A stretch of 64,000 bases of DNA from Pedobacter aquae (lineage in GTDB: Bacteria > Bacteroidota > Bacteroidia > Sphingobacteriales > Sphingobacteriaceae). The notes beneath the pieces are model-generated. The model was not told where the DNA came from. It ran no database searches and worked only from the letters and a program-made list of their open reading frames with translations. The stretch lies in assembly GCF_008195825.1 (NCBI RefSeq), contig NZ_CP043329.1, forward strand, positions 620,001 through 684,000, written 5' to 3'. The translations under genes and the position numbers were made by a program. This document shows positions 18,631 through 27,212 of the stretch, one piece after another; positions within the stretch are counted from its first letter, which is position 1; each line of letters begins with the position of its first letter.

Positions 18631-21447
18631 TTATTTAACCAGTTCTAAGCCAAAATTTCTGCCTTTTTGTACGGCAGGTACACCTTTTACCATCCAAACT
18701 GGGGCTGGGGCGTCTTTTAAATAATGATCAAAAAATTGTAATTCTCTTATGGAGATGTCTTTACGATTTTCTCTTTTAATAAGATTATGTGCTTCGCCAT
18801 TGTATTGTAGCATCCACACTGGTTTGCCCAATCTTCTTAAGGCAGTAAACATTTCAATACCTTGATACCAAGGCACTGCACCATCAGCATCATTAGCCAT
18901 AATAACTACCGGAGTTTCTACTTTTGGTAATTGAAACAGTGGTGAGTTTTTGATGTATAATTCTGGCTTCTCCCATAAAGTACTACCAATCCTGCTTTGG
19001 GTATGCTCATACTGAAATTGTCTGCTCATACCAGATTCCCAACGTATGCCTCCATAAGCCGATGTCATATTTACAACAGGTGCACCAGACCAAGCCGCAG
19101 CATACATATTGTTATGTGTGATAAGGTAAGCTACTTGATAACCTCCCCAACTTTGCCCTTGTATACCTATTTTAGAGCCATTTACCCAACTGTTCTTTTT
19201 TAAATGTTCTACCCCAGAGTTGATAAATTCCACAGCAGATGGGCCTGGTTCACCAATGGTATAACTGATGTCTGGTGCGAAAACCAAATAACCATTACTG
19301 GCAAACATGGCAATATCTAAACGAGATGGAGTAGGTGCCGGGGCTTGGTAACGGTATAAGCCATCAGACAATTTTTCATAAAAATAAACCACCATTGGAT
19401 ATTTTTTTGTTGGATCAAAGTTTTCTGGTTTGTATAAAATACCTGTTGAGGTATAGCCTTTTGGTGTTTTCCAACTCACCAATTCAGAGCTAAACCAATT
19501 ATATTCTTTTTGTTGAGGATTGATATTACTCAGTTGCACTTCTTTTCTAAAATCGGTGCTGCTATATAAATCTGCTGGTTTAGCAACGTTAGATTTGGTA
19601 TAGATATAAACCTCAGCATCTTTAGCTTTGATAGCTTCAGAATATCCCATAGGTACGAATGGCAACTGAGTAGGATTTTTTAAACTAGCAATGTTCTTTT
19701 TATAGTATGCCCATTGTTTGCTGATGGTATTTTGGGCCATTAACCATAAATCTTCTTTAGCACCAATAAAGTATTGTTTATCAACTGGGATGTTGTATCT
19801 GATAGTTGTTTTGTTTAAGCGACCTATATTGGTGAAATTTTGGCTTTCTGCAGTTATAGGATTGATTTTCCAAATATCATAACGGTCGTAAATTAAAACA
19901 GCTTCATCATTTTCTGTCCAAGCGGCTATACCATATGGTTGCGGGTCATCTGGCGAATCATTTTCTTCATCACTAAATGAAACTGCTATTCTACCAGTGA
20001 GATTTACCGTTTTGCGGGTAGCTGTAGCAAATGAGAACCAATTTTTTCGCTCATAATCATACCATATAACGTATTTGCCTGCTGGCGATAGTTGAAACCT
20101 TCCTTTAGCTGCCTTAGAATTAATAGGAATGCGCTCTTCGGTTATGGTAGATATTAAATAAGCGTGTTTTAACGTATTACCTTTCCACTGCATAGATACT
20201 CTTTTACCTGTATCTGTTACAGCTAATATATATGCTGCATGGTTAAGCTGCGCTACATAAGAATCAGAAAGGTATTCATCTTCTAGCTGAATAAATTTTT
20301 TATCTTTTTGCTGAGGATAAATAACCGCTAAAAAATTTTGTTGTAAATCTCTTCGCAGATTTTTAAGCTGCATAGGCTGCAAATAATCATCTTGGTAATG
20401 CCATATGTCTAATTTAGCCGTTTCAAAATCAACCTGTGTGGTATCTTGTGGGATAGGATTTGGTGCAGTACCAAAATAAAGTTTAGCTCCATTTTTATCA
20501 AAACGTAATCTAGAAAAGCCACTTGGCGACCAGTTTTCTTTCAATTGCTTATCATTATTAGCGATAAGAACCTGTGCCGTATCATTTACAAAATCATAAT
20601 AGTACAAACTAAAAGGTTTTGATAAAGCTTTTTCAGGGTATTTTTCTGCAACAAAAGCAAATTGTTTAGCTTGCTCATCAAAAACTAGACTTTTATAAGT
20701 TCCTTTTCCAGAGCTAATCAATTTTGATGTTCCAGCCAAAACATCATACATATACAATCCGGATTTTACTTGTTTATTGTTCTTAGGAGCAGCTATTACA
20801 TAAGCTATTTGTGTACCTTCTTTACTTATCTCATAATCCGTAACATGTTCAATTTCTTTGATACTACCATTTTTGAATTGAACAATTTTAAGAACAGCAC
20901 CTGCTTTTTTACTTTCTAAAAGTTGGTCGCTTATTTTCTTAACTGTATCTGCAGCTGGTTTTTTTAAGGTGTCTTTTAGGGGAGTTTTAGTTGCTAAAAA
21001 TGCTAAGAAAGCACCTTTTTCTGCCAGTTTAAATGATTTCGCATCCGGATATTTTTGAAGTTTACCTGTTTCTAAAGCAAGAATACCAATAGAATCTTTT
21101 GGCATTTCTTCTGGTTTTTTCTTCTTGATTTTTGCCTCTCTGGTATCTTTATACCAAGGTTTTATAGTGAAAATGGCGTATTTAGAATCAGAAGTGAATA
21201 AGGCAGAGTCACCACGACTTACACTTTGCAATAGCTTATTATTTACCGTTTTGATGTATAATTTAGCATCTCCCTGTTGCGGTTTTACTTGGTAAAGCAC
21301 ATACTTTCCATTATTACTTATTTTTGGGCTTGCTACACTTTGCCATTCGTCATAGACAGTATGGTCTAGCGGTTTTTTTGAACTTTGCTGTGCAAAGCCA
21401 ATTTGATAAAGCAATAAGCTGAAGATTAGGAGTATAAATTTCTGCAT
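18631..21447 (-). CDS. S9 family prolyl oligopeptidase-type peptidase, secreted
   Basis: A 938-residue protein with a signal peptide (MQKFILLIFSLLLYQIGFAQ). A long N-terminal beta-propeller-like region follows, then a C-terminal alpha/beta hydrolase domain. The catalytic Ser is in GQSWGGYQVAYL, the Asp in MANDADGAVPWYQG and the His in NGEAHNLIKR. It probably acts as a serine aminopeptidase or dipeptidyl peptidase in the periplasm. The gene is monocistronic, with a good -7 element upstream and a terminator downstream. Length fits the large Bacteroidota S9 subfamily. Confidence 0.92.
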   Translation of the reverse strand: MQKFILLIFSLLLYQIGFAQQSSKKPLDHTVYDEWQSVASPKISNNGKYVLYQVKPQQGDAKLYIKTVNNKLLQSVSRGDSALFTSDSKYAIFTIKPWYKDTREAKIKKKKPEEMPKDSIGILALETGKLQKYPDAKSFKLAEKGAFLAFLATKTPLKDTLKKPAADTVKKISDQLLESKKAGAVLKIVQFKNGSIKEIEHVTDYEISKEGTQIAYVIAAPKNNKQVKSGLYMYDVLAGTSKLISSGKGTYKSLVFDEQAKQFAFVAEKYPEKALSKPFSLYYYDFVNDTAQVLIANNDKQLKENWSPSGFSRLRFDKNGAKLYFGTAPNPIPQDTTQVDFETAKLDIWHYQDDYLQPMQLKNLRRDLQQNFLAVIYPQQKDKKFIQLEDEYLSDSYVAQLNHAAYILAVTDTGKRVSMQWKGNTLKHAYLISTITEERIPINSKAAKGRFQLSPAGKYVIWYDYERKNWFSFATATRKTVNLTGRIAVSFSDEENDSPDDPQPYGIAAWTENDEAVLIYDRYDIWKINPITAESQNFTNIGRLNKTTIRYNIPVDKQYFIGAKEDLWLMAQNTISKQWAYYKKNIASLKNPTQLPFVPMGYSEAIKAKDAEVYIYTKSNVAKPADLYSSTDFRKEVQLSNINPQQKEYNWFSSELVSWKTPKGYTSTGILYKPENFDPTKKYPMVVYFYEKLSDGLYRYQAPAPTPSRLDIAMFASNGYLVFAPDISYTIGEPGPSAVEFINSGVEHLKKNSWVNGSKIGIQGQSWGGYQVAYLITHNNMYAAAWSGAPVVNMTSAYGGIRWESGMSRQFQYEHTQSRIGSTLWEKPELYIKNSPLFQLPKVETPVVIMANDADGAVPWYQGIEMFTALRRLGKPVWMLQYNGEAHNLIKRENRKDISIRELQFFDHYLKDAPAPVWMVKGVPAVQKGRNFGLELVK

Positions 21448-21464
21448 GATACATTCGTTTTAAC

Positions 21465-21472
21465 CAAATGTA
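21465..21472 (-). promoter_or_regulatory. -7 promoter element for the S9 peptidase gene
   Basis: The minus strand reads TACATTTG, matching TAnnTTTG, 17 bp upstream of the ATG. Confidence 0.5.
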
Positions 21473-21545
21473 ACGAATAAGGTAGGTGGACATCTCTAAG
21501 AAACAGAAAAATTACTTAAGCTGAGGGAGGAGCTTTAGAAGACAT

Positions 21546-21579
21546 AAAAAAAGCCATCACAATAATTGCGATGGCTTTT
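21546..21579 (-). terminator. terminator of the first cold-shock gene
   Basis: Hairpin AAAAGCCATC / GATGGCTTTT with an inner CAAT/ATTG pairing and A/T tails on both strands, about 40 bp after the stop codon. Confidence 0.8.
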
Positions 21580-21618
21580 GTAATGACTTTAAATGTTTAA
21601 TTATATAAAAAGCTGCAA

Positions 21619-21810
21619 TTAAGCAAGTCTTACATTAGCAGCATTTAATCCTTTTTTACCATTTTGAAGGTCGAAAGTTACTTCGTCATTTTCTCTGATA
21701 TCATCTACCAGACCCGAAACGTGTACAAAATACTCATTGTTTGTTCCGTCTTCTTTAATAAAACCAAAACCTTTGGTAGAATTAAAGAACTTTACTGTTC
21801 CATTATTCAT
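21619..21810 (-). CDS. cold-shock protein (CspA family)
   Basis: A 63-residue single cold-shock domain with RNP1 KGFGFIKEDG and RNP2-like EYFVHVSGL. It would act as a cytosolic nucleic acid chaperone. It is nearly identical to the product of the next gene upstream (differences only at a few positions such as NN/SK, D/E, N/D and A/V), so the pair arose by tandem duplication. Each copy has its own promoter and terminator. Confidence 0.93.
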   Translation of the reverse strand: MNNGTVKFFNSTKGFGFIKEDGTNNEYFVHVSGLVDDIRENDEVTFDLQNGKKGLNAANVRLA

Positions 21811-21830
21811 GTTATAATTTTTAATTGAGG

Positions 21831-21838
21831 CAAATATA
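21831..21838 (-). promoter_or_regulatory. -7 promoter element for the first cold-shock gene
   Basis: The minus strand reads TATATTTG, an exact TAnnTTTG match, 20 bp upstream of the ATG. Confidence 0.5.
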
Positions 21839-21949
21839 ATAAAAATAAAAATGTAAAACTAATTTTTAATAAAATTAATAATTGGTTAAAATTAAAAGCT
21901 ATATATTATTTATTTAACTCTGTAGGGATAATGGGGGAGTTGATTAAAC

Positions 21950-21983
21950 AAAAAAGCCCTTGTTTCTATGAAACAAGGGCTTT
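21950..21983 (-). terminator. terminator of the second cold-shock gene
   Basis: Perfect 14-bp stem AAAGCCCTTGTTTC / GAAACAAGGGCTTT around a TAT loop, with A/T runs on both sides. Confidence 0.88.
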
Positions 21984-22021
21984 GATGACTTTAAATGTGA
22001 TCTATATTAAGAGACCTGCAA

Positions 22022-22213
22022 TTAAGCAAGTTTAACATTCACTGCATTTAATCCTTTTTTTCCGTCCTGTAGGTCGAAAGTAACTTCGTCATTTTCTCTG
22101 ATTTCGTCAACCAGACCTGAAACGTGTACAAAGTATTCTTTGCTCGTTCCATCTTCTTTAATAAAACCAAATCCTTTGGTTGAGTTAAAGAACTTTACTG
22201 TTCCATTGTTCAT
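22022..22213 (-). CDS. cold-shock protein (CspA family), second copy
   Basis: A 63-residue cold-shock domain with KGFGFIKEDG and EYFVHVSGL motifs, a close paralogue of the neighbouring gene at 21619-21810. It is separately transcribed: a TACATTTG element lies upstream and a strong hairpin downstream. The redundancy may allow different growth-phase or temperature control, but the sequence does not show which copy is cold-inducible. Confidence 0.93.
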   Translation of the reverse strand: MNNGTVKFFNSTKGFGFIKEDGTSKEYFVHVSGLVDEIRENDEVTFDLQDGKKGLNAVNVKLA

Positions 22214-22234
22214 TGTAATTGTTATTAATTATAT

Positions 22235-22242
22235 CAAATGTA
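22235..22242 (-). promoter_or_regulatory. -7 promoter element for the second cold-shock gene
   Basis: The minus strand reads TACATTTG, matching TAnnTTTG, 21 bp upstream of the ATG. Confidence 0.5.
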
Positions 22243-22297
22243 TATATAATAATTTAGAATTACTATTGTTTTAAATTTTCTCTAAAAATATGACAAT

Positions 22298-22328
22298 AAA
22301 AAAGCCATGAAGGCTATTTATGGCTTTA
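22298..22328 (-). terminator. terminator of the DUF3276 gene
   Basis: Short hairpin GCCAT / ATGGC with an extra AGCC-type inner pairing. It is preceded by A residues on the plus strand (Ts on the transcribed strand) and lies 20 bp after the stop. Confidence 0.6.
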
Positions 22329-22347
22329 TATCGTTTAAAGGCAATAA

Positions 22348-22674
22348 TTAAATCTCGAAAGAGAAATCGTCATCTACCTTTTGTGGTGCCCCATCAGGGT
22401 TATATTCGTATCTTTTTTCTACAACTTCTTGGTGTGATTTTATATAATCTACCGTTTCTGCAAGACCTTCAGCAAATTTCTCAAAATCTTCTTTGTAAAG
22501 GAAAATCTTATGTTTTACAAATACACCGTCTTCTAGTCTTTTTTTGCTTTCGGTTACAGTAATGTAATAATCATTTGATCTTGTTGATTTTACATCAAAA
22601 AAATAAGTTCTTTTTCCTGCTCTTACTTTTTTAGAAAAAACCTCTTCTCTCTCTTTGTTTTCGTAATCTCCCAT
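22348..22674 (-). CDS. DUF3276 (PUR-alpha-like) nucleic acid-binding protein
   Basis: A protein of about 108 residues from the second ATG (MGDYENKEREEVFSKKVRAG). The core RAGKRTYFFDVKSTRSNDYYITVTESKK is typical of the bacterial PUR domain found across Bacteroidota. PUR proteins bind single-stranded DNA and RNA; the specific cellular role of the bacterial family is not settled. The gene is monocistronic with its own terminator and lies beside the two cold-shock genes. The ATG four codons further upstream cannot be excluded. Confidence 0.88.
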   Translation of the reverse strand: MGDYENKEREEVFSKKVRAGKRTYFFDVKSTRSNDYYITVTESKKRLEDGVFVKHKIFLYKEDFEKFAEGLAETVDYIKSHQEVVEKRYEYNPDGAPQKVDDDFSFEI

Positions 22675-22764
22675 TGCTGTTGTCAAGTTTTTAGTTTTGA
22701 TTGGTTAAATAAAGAAAGAAAAAACTAAAGTTCCAAATAATTGTTAAAGCAAATTCATTAAAAA

Positions 22765-24555
22765 TCAACTAATCTGCTCTTCTTCTAGCAATTGCTTCTC
22801 ATATAAATCATAATACAAGCCTCTTTTAGCCAATAAACTTTCATGATTTCCAATTTCAGCAATTTCCCCTTGCTCTAAAACGATAATTTTATCAGCATTT
22901 TTTATGGTAGATACCCTATGCGCAATGATGACACTGGTTTTATGACGCATAATTTTCCCTAAATTATTTAAAATGGTTTCTTCTGTTTTGGTATCAACAG
23001 CAGATAAGCTATCATCAAAAATGAGTATTTGTGGAGCGTTGATGATGGCTCTGGCGATAGAAACACGTTGTTTTTGTCCGCCCGATAAGGTAATGCCTCT
23101 TTCTCCAATAAAAGTTTCAAATTGCTGGTCAAACTCCATAATGTTATGGTAAACAGCAGCATCTTTAGCTGCTTGTTCTACTTTAGGCATATCCATCTTA
23201 TCTAAACTGAAAGCAATATTGCGGGCAATCGTATCAGAAAATAAGAAAACCTCTTGCGGTACAAAACCAATCTGACTGCGGTAGTTTTCTAAATTTAATT
23301 GATGAATAGGAGCGCCATCAATTAAAATTTCTCCTTTATCAATATCATACATCCTTAATAAAAGATTAGCCAGTGTAGATTTTCCAGAGCCTGTTTTACC
23401 AATAACAGCTAGTATTTCTCCAGATTTTACATCAAAGCTTACATTTTTTAAGGCTTCAATACCCGTATCCGGATAGGTGAAATTAACATTCTGGAATTGT
23501 ATATCTCCGCTAATGGTCTTGGTTATGGCTTGCGGATGCGTAGCAATGTCTGGTTTTATGCTTAAAAAATTATTGATTCTTTTTTGTGATGCTGCAGCCC
23601 TCTGGATTAAAGAAGTTACCCATCCTAAAGACATCACCGGAAAGGTTAACTGGTTTACATAAATGATAAATTCAGCAATATTACCAGCTGTAATTTTTCC
23701 TTGCATAACCTCAATACCTCCCATATAAACGGTTATGATGGTACTTAAGCCAATCATCAATAACATAAAAGGATAAAATAAAGCTTGTACTTTAACTAGG
23801 GATAATGATTCTGATTTATAACCTTCGCTTTCTTTTGCAAAACCTGCTCTTATTTGTTCTTCTCTGCCATAAGATTTAATTACCCTAATGCCTGCAAAAG
23901 ATTCTTGTACGTAAGAAGATAAATCGCTTAAGCGTTCCTGTATTTTCTCGCTTTTTAAGTTGATGATGCTGTTTACGTAATAAATAGCAATGGCTAATAT
24001 AGGTAGAGGAGCTAAACAATATAGGGCTAGTTTTAGGTTAACACCTACCATAGTTATAATAATAAGTGCAAACAGTACAATGGTATTAATGGCATACATG
24101 ATAGCCGGACCAACATACATTCTTACCCTACTCACATCTTCAGTAACACGGTTCATTAAATCTCCGGTGTTGTTTTTTCTGAAGAAAGCCATATCCAACT
24201 TCTGATATTGGTTATAGATGTCGTTTTTTAAATCGTACTCTATATGCCTAGAGGTAAGGATAATAGTTTGCCTCATGAAAAAGAGGAAAATACCACGAGT
24301 TAAAGCCATTAACAACACGAGCAAACCAAAAAATAACAGGCTGGTGCCAAATAAATCGTAAATAATTTCTTGCCTGTTGAAGCCAGAGAATAACCTGTAT
24401 AAAGCTATATTTTCATTCACCAAGTCTAATGCCAAGCGAATAATTTGAGCAGGTACAACAGCAAAAAAGTTAGAGATGATAACGAATAGGATACCTGGTA
24501 TAAGTTTCCAGCGGTACTTAAAGAAAAATTTATTGAGATAAGCTAATTCTTTCAT
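22765..24555 (-). CDS. ABC transporter, fused permease and ATP-binding protein (MsbA-like)
   Basis: An exporter half-transporter of about 596 residues that works as a dimer. The N-terminal part has six membrane helices. The C-terminal nucleotide-binding domain has Walker A GKTGSGKST, the signature LSGGQKQR, Walker B ILIFDDSLSAVD and the H-loop IIAHRVST. The substrate (lipid, drug or peptide) cannot be read from the sequence. I start at the ATG at 24555 (MKELAYLN) because the more upstream TTG/ATG codons lie in or next to a -7 motif. An IS4 element sits just upstream. Confidence 0.9.
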   Translation of the reverse strand: MKELAYLNKFFFKYRWKLIPGILFVIISNFFAVVPAQIIRLALDLVNENIALYRLFSGFNRQEIIYDLFGTSLLFFGLLVLLMALTRGIFLFFMRQTIILTSRHIEYDLKNDIYNQYQKLDMAFFRKNNTGDLMNRVTEDVSRVRMYVGPAIMYAINTIVLFALIIITMVGVNLKLALYCLAPLPILAIAIYYVNSIINLKSEKIQERLSDLSSYVQESFAGIRVIKSYGREEQIRAGFAKESEGYKSESLSLVKVQALFYPFMLLMIGLSTIITVYMGGIEVMQGKITAGNIAEFIIYVNQLTFPVMSLGWVTSLIQRAAASQKRINNFLSIKPDIATHPQAITKTISGDIQFQNVNFTYPDTGIEALKNVSFDVKSGEILAVIGKTGSGKSTLANLLLRMYDIDKGEILIDGAPIHQLNLENYRSQIGFVPQEVFLFSDTIARNIAFSLDKMDMPKVEQAAKDAAVYHNIMEFDQQFETFIGERGITLSGGQKQRVSIARAIINAPQILIFDDSLSAVDTKTEETILNNLGKIMRHKTSVIIAHRVSTIKNADKIIVLEQGEIAEIGNHESLLAKRGLYYDLYEKQLLEEEQIS

Positions 24556-24564
24556 GGATTTCAT

Positions 24565-24572
24565 CAAAGTTA
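24565..24572 (-). promoter_or_regulatory. -7 promoter element for the ABC transporter gene
   Basis: The minus strand reads TAACTTTG, an exact TAnnTTTG match, 9 bp upstream of the ATG at 24555. The left end of the IS4 element begins 42 bp further upstream. Confidence 0.5.
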
Positions 24573-24605
24573 CAGCATTATTTTGTTTATCACATTTAGT
24601 TTTTA

Positions 24606-24614
24606 AAACAAGAT
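24606..24614. repeat. target site duplication, left copy, of the IS4-family element
   Basis: AAACAAGAT immediately outside the left inverted repeat. The identical 9 bp occur at 25952-25960 outside the right inverted repeat. Confidence 0.9.
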
Positions 24615-25951
24615 CAATACTGTCCTAAACGTTTATGAAAACATCAAAAGTAACGCAATAGCTTAAAATTTATGAGATAAAAATAGATTTCAGAAAAGAA
24701 CCCCTTGAATAACTTGTTTATCTTTTAGCTCATCGGGTTCTTCAAAAGGCCTATCGAGCCAATTCTGTAGATTTATTTTCACAAATATGTTAAGTCTGAT
24801 AAATGCGATAAGGTTGGAGAGCTGCCATCCATATTTAGCCATTGCTTTAAGTGCTTTAAGGATGAGGATGGTAATTAGCGCTGTCCATATCTGTATCATC
24901 ACGGCATTTTCTGTGGTTCCGATAAATGATTTGATATGCAGGTTCTGTTTGATCTCTCTAAAAAAGATTTCAATCTGCCATCTGCTTTTATAAAGCTCAC
25001 TGATGGTGTTTGCTGTCCAATACATTTGATTGGTAATAATTTCTATAGTTTGTTCATTTTTATCATCCCAAACAGCCACTCTTCTTAAGTTTTTGGGATA
25101 GCTGTCCTTTGATTTTGCGGTTTTAAGCTCAATAATCTCGTCAATCAGGATATTCTTATGCCTGTTCTCCGGCAATATATTTTCCTTAACTGTAGTATAT
25201 TGGAGGTTTTCTTTATGTCTGATCACAAAAAATACGCCGTTGCTGTCCCAAACATTCAGCAGGGCAAAGTCATTATAGAATCGGTCTGCAACAATAACAC
25301 TTCCTTTGTGTAAAGGCACATCATAAGCTCCTTTGTTATCCGCAGTTTTGCCGTTGGTAATATTGACATATGCTGGTAGATTGCCATCATAATCAAGCAG
25401 AGTATGCAGTTTAACCGCTCCTTTAGCTGTTTTGTACCTGGCCCAATCAAATAGAGAAAGACACAGACTGATAGTAGTGGAGTCTAACAGGAAGATTTTG
25501 GACTTAATCCTGAACTTTATTTGTTTAAAGCCTGCCTGCTGTCCCAAACTTTCTAACAGTATGAAATAATAGGACTTGAAGATGTTATAGTCCCTGTGCT
25601 TGTTCTGATAGCTTACACTAGATTTAGATGGAGCTTTTTGAATACCTAAATGATTGAGGTTGCCAGTAGCTGAACGAAGACCGTTACTAATATCACGTAC
25701 CGATTGGCTTTTGGCAAACTGGCAGAACAACATCGATACTAGATGTGTCCAGCTTGTATAACCTTTATTATGTTTGTCGCTCTGAGATGTAGATACCAGT
25801 TTGTTGAACTTTGAACGCTCAAGTTTTGATATGATTTGGGAGAATAGTGTTACATTTACCATTGAGAAAGGGTTTGTTTTTGTGCAACCTCAAAGGTAAC
25901 GATGAGTTAAAACTTTCCTTTCTCCTTTTTTATTCGTTTAGGACGCTATTG
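24615..25951 (-). mobile_element. complete IS4-family insertion sequence (1337 bp)
   Basis: Terminal inverted repeats of 17 bp: CAATACTGTCCTAAACG at the left and, reverse-complemented, CAATAGCGTCCTAAACG at the right (15 of 17 match). They enclose one transposase gene on the minus strand. The element is bounded by a perfect 9-bp target duplication, AAACAAGAT. Intact ends, duplication and transposase indicate a recent simple insertion. It sits between the divergent promoters of the ABC transporter and the amino acid dehydrogenase genes without cutting either -7 element. Confidence 0.93.
24690..25862 (-). CDS. IS4 family transposase
   Basis: A 390-residue DDE transposase. The catalytic triad is visible as Asp in FLLDSTTIS, Asp in VIVADRFYND and Glu in the IS4-type signature Y-x2-R-W-x-I-E-x-F-F-R-E-I-K (LYKSRWQIEIFFREIKQNL). 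The N-terminal region (FNKLVSTSQSDKHNKGYTSW) is the usual DUF4372-like DNA-binding part. Length is complete and there is no frameshift. It is the only gene in the element. Confidence 0.93.
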   Translation of the reverse strand: MVNVTLFSQIISKLERSKFNKLVSTSQSDKHNKGYTSWTHLVSMLFCQFAKSQSVRDISNGLRSATGNLNHLGIQKAPSKSSVSYQNKHRDYNIFKSYYFILLESLGQQAGFKQIKFRIKSKIFLLDSTTISLCLSLFDWARYKTAKGAVKLHTLLDYDGNLPAYVNITNGKTADNKGAYDVPLHKGSVIVADRFYNDFALLNVWDSNGVFFVIRHKENLQYTTVKENILPENRHKNILIDEIIELKTAKSKDSYPKNLRRVAVWDDKNEQTIEIITNQMYWTANTISELYKSRWQIEIFFREIKQNLHIKSFIGTTENAVMIQIWTALITILILKALKAMAKYGWQLSNLIAFIRLNIFVKINLQNWLDRPFEEPDELKDKQVIQGVLF

Positions 25952-25960
25952 AAACAAGAT
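25952..25960. repeat. target site duplication, right copy, of the IS4-family element
   Basis: AAACAAGAT, identical to 24606-24614, directly outside the right inverted repeat. Confidence 0.9.
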
Positions 25961-26031
25961 ATAAAAATGGCTATCCATTAAAATTGTTACGCTCTTGGCT
26001 GTTACTGTATATGAAATTCAAAAAAAACAGC

Positions 26032-26039
26032 TACTTTTG
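26032..26039 (+). promoter_or_regulatory. -7 promoter element for the amino acid dehydrogenase gene
   Basis: TACTTTTG fits TAnnTTTG and lies 33 bp before the ATG at 26073. It falls inside the longer open frame that begins with TTG at 25995, which argues against that upstream start. Confidence 0.5.
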
Positions 26040-26072
26040 TCAAAGATCTTCGGGTTCAATTATATTGATTTT

Positions 26073-27161
26073 ATGTCGTCTGTACGTTTAGAAGAAAGTT
26101 CCGTATTTAGCCAATTAGGCTTATTAAATCACCAGCAAGTTGTATTTTGTAACGATGAAGAAACTGGTTTAAAAGCTATTATCGCTATACATAATACTGT
26201 TTTGGGGCCTGCCCTTGGAGGTACCAGAATGTGGGATTACGCTACAGAGGCTGAAGCTTTAAATGACGTTTTGCGTTTATCGCAAGCCATGACTTATAAA
26301 GCAGCCATTACCGGTTTAAACTTAGGAGGTGGTAAAGCGGTAATTATTGGCGATAGCAGAAAAGACAAAAACGAAGTGATGATGCGCAGATTTGGACGTT
26401 TCATCCAAAACTTAAACGGTGCTTTTATTACCACACAAGATGTAGGAACCAGTCCTAAAGATATGGAGTACATCCGTATGGAAACTAAATATGTAACCGG
26501 TATACCTGAAGTAATGGGTGGAAACGGAGATTTATCTCCTGTTACAGCAAAAGGTGTTTTCATGGGAATAAAAGCCTGTGTTAAAGAAATGTTTGGGACA
26601 GATTCTTTAGCAGGAAGAACCGTTGCCGTACAAGGAACGGGGCATGTAGGCGAAAACTTGGTAAGTCTTTTAAGGGCAGAAAATGCTAAAGTTTATGTAA
26701 GTGATATAAATGAAGAGCGATTGATAAAAGTAGCTCGTCAATACGGTGCAGAAGCAGTAAACAACAGTCGTTTATTTGATATAGATTTCGATATTTATGC
26801 TCCTTGTGCTTTAGGTTCTACCGTAAATTCAGAAACCATAGCTAAAATGAAATGTGCTATTATAGCAGGTTCTGCCAATAACCAATTGGCAGATGAAAAA
26901 GCTGATGGACAACTACTTTTAGAAAAAGGCATTTTATATGCACCAGATTACTTAATTAATGCTGGAGGTTTAATTAACTGCTACTCTGAATTAGAAGGTT
27001 ACTCTAGAAAAAGAACCATGCAACTTGCAGAAAACATTTATGAGGCAACCAGAGAAGTGTTAAAAAAATCAAAAGAAGAAGAAATTCCAACTTACTTAGC
27101 TGCTAATAAAATAGCAGAGAAGAGAATTGCAGATATTAGAAAAATAAAATCATCAAATTAA
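26073..27161 (+). CDS. Glu/Leu/Phe/Val dehydrogenase (leucine/valine dehydrogenase type)
   Basis: A 362-residue NAD-dependent amino acid dehydrogenase that reversibly deaminates branched-chain amino acids. The substrate-binding glycine-rich segment is GPALGGTRMW, the catalytic Lys lies in LNLGGGKAVIIGD and the Rossmann motif is VAVQGTGHVGENL. I start at the ATG at 26073 (MSSVRLEESS), which fits family length and the upstream -7 element. The IS4 element ends 122 bp upstream and leaves this promoter intact. Leucine versus valine or phenylalanine preference is not decided by the sequence. Confidence 0.9.
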   Translation: MSSVRLEESSVFSQLGLLNHQQVVFCNDEETGLKAIIAIHNTVLGPALGGTRMWDYATEAEALNDVLRLSQAMTYKAAITGLNLGGGKAVIIGDSRKDKNEVMMRRFGRFIQNLNGAFITTQDVGTSPKDMEYIRMETKYVTGIPEVMGGNGDLSPVTAKGVFMGIKACVKEMFGTDSLAGRTVAVQGTGHVGENLVSLLRAENAKVYVSDINEERLIKVARQYGAEAVNNSRLFDIDFDIYAPCALGSTVNSETIAKMKCAIIAGSANNQLADEKADGQLLLEKGILYAPDYLINAGGLINCYSELEGYSRKRTMQLAENIYEATREVLKKSKEEEIPTYLAANKIAEKRIADIRKIKSSN

Positions 27162-27212
27162 TTATACCCAAACAAAAATTAGGTTTTTTAAAACCAAATC
27201 GTTCTTTAAAAT

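Noticed and set aside
25995-26072. TTG start for the amino acid dehydrogenase giving 26 extra residues
   Set aside because: The region contains the likely -7 promoter element, and the family starts near the ATG at 26073.
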